Of a DNA stretch of 64,000 nucleotides, positions 62,935 to 64,000 are shown in pieces. Source of the DNA: Sphingobacterium thalpophilum (GTDB lineage: Bacteria; Bacteroidota; Bacteroidia; Sphingobacteriales; Sphingobacteriaceae). Location: positions 1,116,001-1,180,000 of the forward strand of contig NZ_LR590484.1 in the NCBI RefSeq assembly GCF_901482695.1, in the 5' to 3' direction. The notes beneath the pieces were generated by a model. It saw only the letters and a program-made list of their open reading frames with translations. It ran no database searches and had not been told where the DNA came from. A program made the translations under genes and the position numbers. Position 1 is the first letter of the stretch. The number at the start of each line of letters is the position of its first letter.

Positions 62935-64000
62935 ATGCCAGAAGAAAACGTAATACAGCAGGCCGATTCCCTTGATCAGGGAGCATATGAGATTATCCGA
63001 AAGCGCCTACTTACACAGAAAGAGGAGCTATCGGCGCGGCTCCTGCAACTGAATGAGGCCCGTAAAGAAGTCTTTAATTCCACAAGCTTTATCCTCAAAG
63101 CCAACCAGCGCATCAGCACGGAAAACAACTGTGTCGCACGCGGTATTTTAGCACTGGACAAACTATGCATATTTGGTTATAACGTTCACTTCGGTTTACG
63201 CACCGAAATTAAGCTAGAAGACGTCTTCAGCATTTATAGCTTTGAGAATAATCAGTTTGTGCCGCAACCGCTTGATCTCATCAACGACGCAAGTTTCATC
63301 GCAGACTATCAAAATCTTTATAAATATTACCGGGACTCTATTTTTTCCAGGTTTCGCCGAACGGAAAACTATTTGTACATGATCTTCCAGACCAGCAAAA
63401 ATGCGGCTGATCTCAAGGCATTCAAATGGCTGATCAAGGATGGGAAACTACAATATCAGGACGATCGCAGCATACACGAGGTCAAGTTGCCCAATCAGTT
63501 TGAGTTTGACTGGACAAAAACGACACTCGAAGATCGCCGGCTTGGCAAATATCCCCATATCTCGATCATGGACAAAATCTTTATCGAAGCCATCAACGGG
63601 GATATCACTTTTAAGATCGAAAACAATACCGATACCGGCAAGGGGATCTATTCAGAGAAAGTTGTCAACGCCGATCAACAATTGGACGATGCCGATTATT
63701 ATTACGCCGATCTTGGCAATCTCATCGGAGTGCGTATCAAACCTTATCAGGAAGATTTCAGAGCATTTGTTTATAACCAGCGGACCAAGGAGGTCGTTAA
63801 CCTTAAGTCACTGAATGAGTCAGCGATATTGCTGCCCGATAATCAGGGAATTATTTTTTCCAATGGCTATTATCTGCAAAACGGCACGCACAAAGTATTT
63901 GATGCCCAGTTTGAGCACGTCACATTCCTCAGACGGATCGCCTCGCCCAACGGTGAAGACTTTCTTTACATCTTTTGCCAGGAGGATACCAACACGTATA
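62935..64000 (+). CDS. Large 'DNA repair ATPase' family protein, 5' part
   Basis: The first 355 residues of a gene that runs off the window. It begins MPEENVIQQADSLDQGAYEI-IRKRLLTQKEELSARLLQLNEARKEVF (coiled coil), then NCVARGILALDKLCIFGYNVHFGLRTEIKLEDVFSIYSFE and IADYQNLYKYYRDSIFSRFRRTENYLYMIFQTSK. This pattern is typical of the large AAA-ATPases annotated as DNA repair ATPases, often found near flotillin and PspA genes; the ATPase motifs would lie beyond the window. It starts 14 bases after the serine hydrolase. Confidence 0.75.
   Translation, partial: MPEENVIQQADSLDQGAYEIIRKRLLTQKEELSARLLQLNEARKEVFNSTSFILKANQRISTENNCVARGILALDKLCIFGYNVHFGLRTEIKLEDVFSIYSFENNQFVPQPLDLINDASFIADYQNLYKYYRDSIFSRFRRTENYLYMIFQTSKNAADLKAFKWLIKDGKLQYQDDRSIHEVKLPNQFEFDWTKTTLEDRRLGKYPHISIMDKIFIEAINGDITFKIENNTDTGKGIYSEKVVNADQQLDDADYYYADLGNLIGVRIKPYQEDFRAFVYNQRTKEVVNLKSLNESAILLPDNQGIIFSNGYYLQNGTHKVFDAQFEHVTFLRRIASPNGEDFLYIFCQEDTNTY

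Overview
The window looks like a chromosome segment of a Bacteroidota bacterium, most likely a Sphingobacterium or close Sphingobacteriaceae relative. The grounds are protein-family content (IPExxxVDY protein, RprX/RprY-like pair, GH88/GH95/DUF1080 carbohydrate genes, hybrid two-component regulator remnant), promoters of the Bacteroidota type (TTTG-N19-TAnnTTTG) and the absence of strong Shine-Dalgarno sequences. The genus is an inference; no 16S gene is present.

Layout. (A) 1-12.8 kb, minus strand: a ribosomal protein supercluster read from rplC (L3) down to rpsK (S11) and the first codons of rpsD (S4), with secY, map and infA inside. A textbook promoter sits just upstream of rplC, and rpsJ is not at its head. 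(B) 12.8-26.6 kb: accessory DNA with a DinB-like protein, a WYL regulator, a TlpA-like thioredoxin protein, a frameshifted small secreted-protein gene, an IS3-family element lodged in an IS256 remnant, an outer-membrane barrel, a lipoprotein, an M57-like metalloprotease, a broken IS66 element, an AraC regulator, an FN3 protein and a helical unknown. (C) 26.6-38.7 kb: carbohydrate use. One GH88 gene is broken by two frameshifts, an intact GH88 paralogue lies next to a GH95-like enzyme, and relics of a DUF2264 (GH154-type) gene and of a hybrid two-component regulator lie between them. On the plus strand follow a Tat-exported Gfo/Idh/MocA oxidoreductase, a 1133-residue HEAT plus double-DUF1080 protein and a ROK regulator, a plausible 3-keto-glycoside pathway. 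(D) 38.7-47.2 kb, minus strand: CoA-binding protein, serine hydrolase, pdhC-pdhA (E2 and E1 alpha), then acpP-fabF-rnc-hisS. (E) 47.4-56.3 kb, mostly plus strand: IPExxxVDY protein, pyk, a histidine kinase/response regulator pair, a SAM-I riboswitch before metE, a zinc-ribbon protein and ssb. (F) 56.5-64 kb: an XRE regulator diverges from a plus-strand row of YbjN-like protein, PspA/IM30, DUF4177, YqiJ-like OB-fold membrane protein, YqiK-like flotillin, serine hydrolase and a large 'DNA repair ATPase' that runs off the end.

The two most interesting systems are (F), a membrane-remodelling or envelope-stress module with a visible palindromic operator (TTGCAAAA-tat-TTTTGCAA) between the XRE regulator and the operon, and (C), where oxidoreductase and double-DUF1080 protein suggest oxidation-then-elimination cleavage of a disaccharide or glycoside beside a decaying polysaccharide-use locus.
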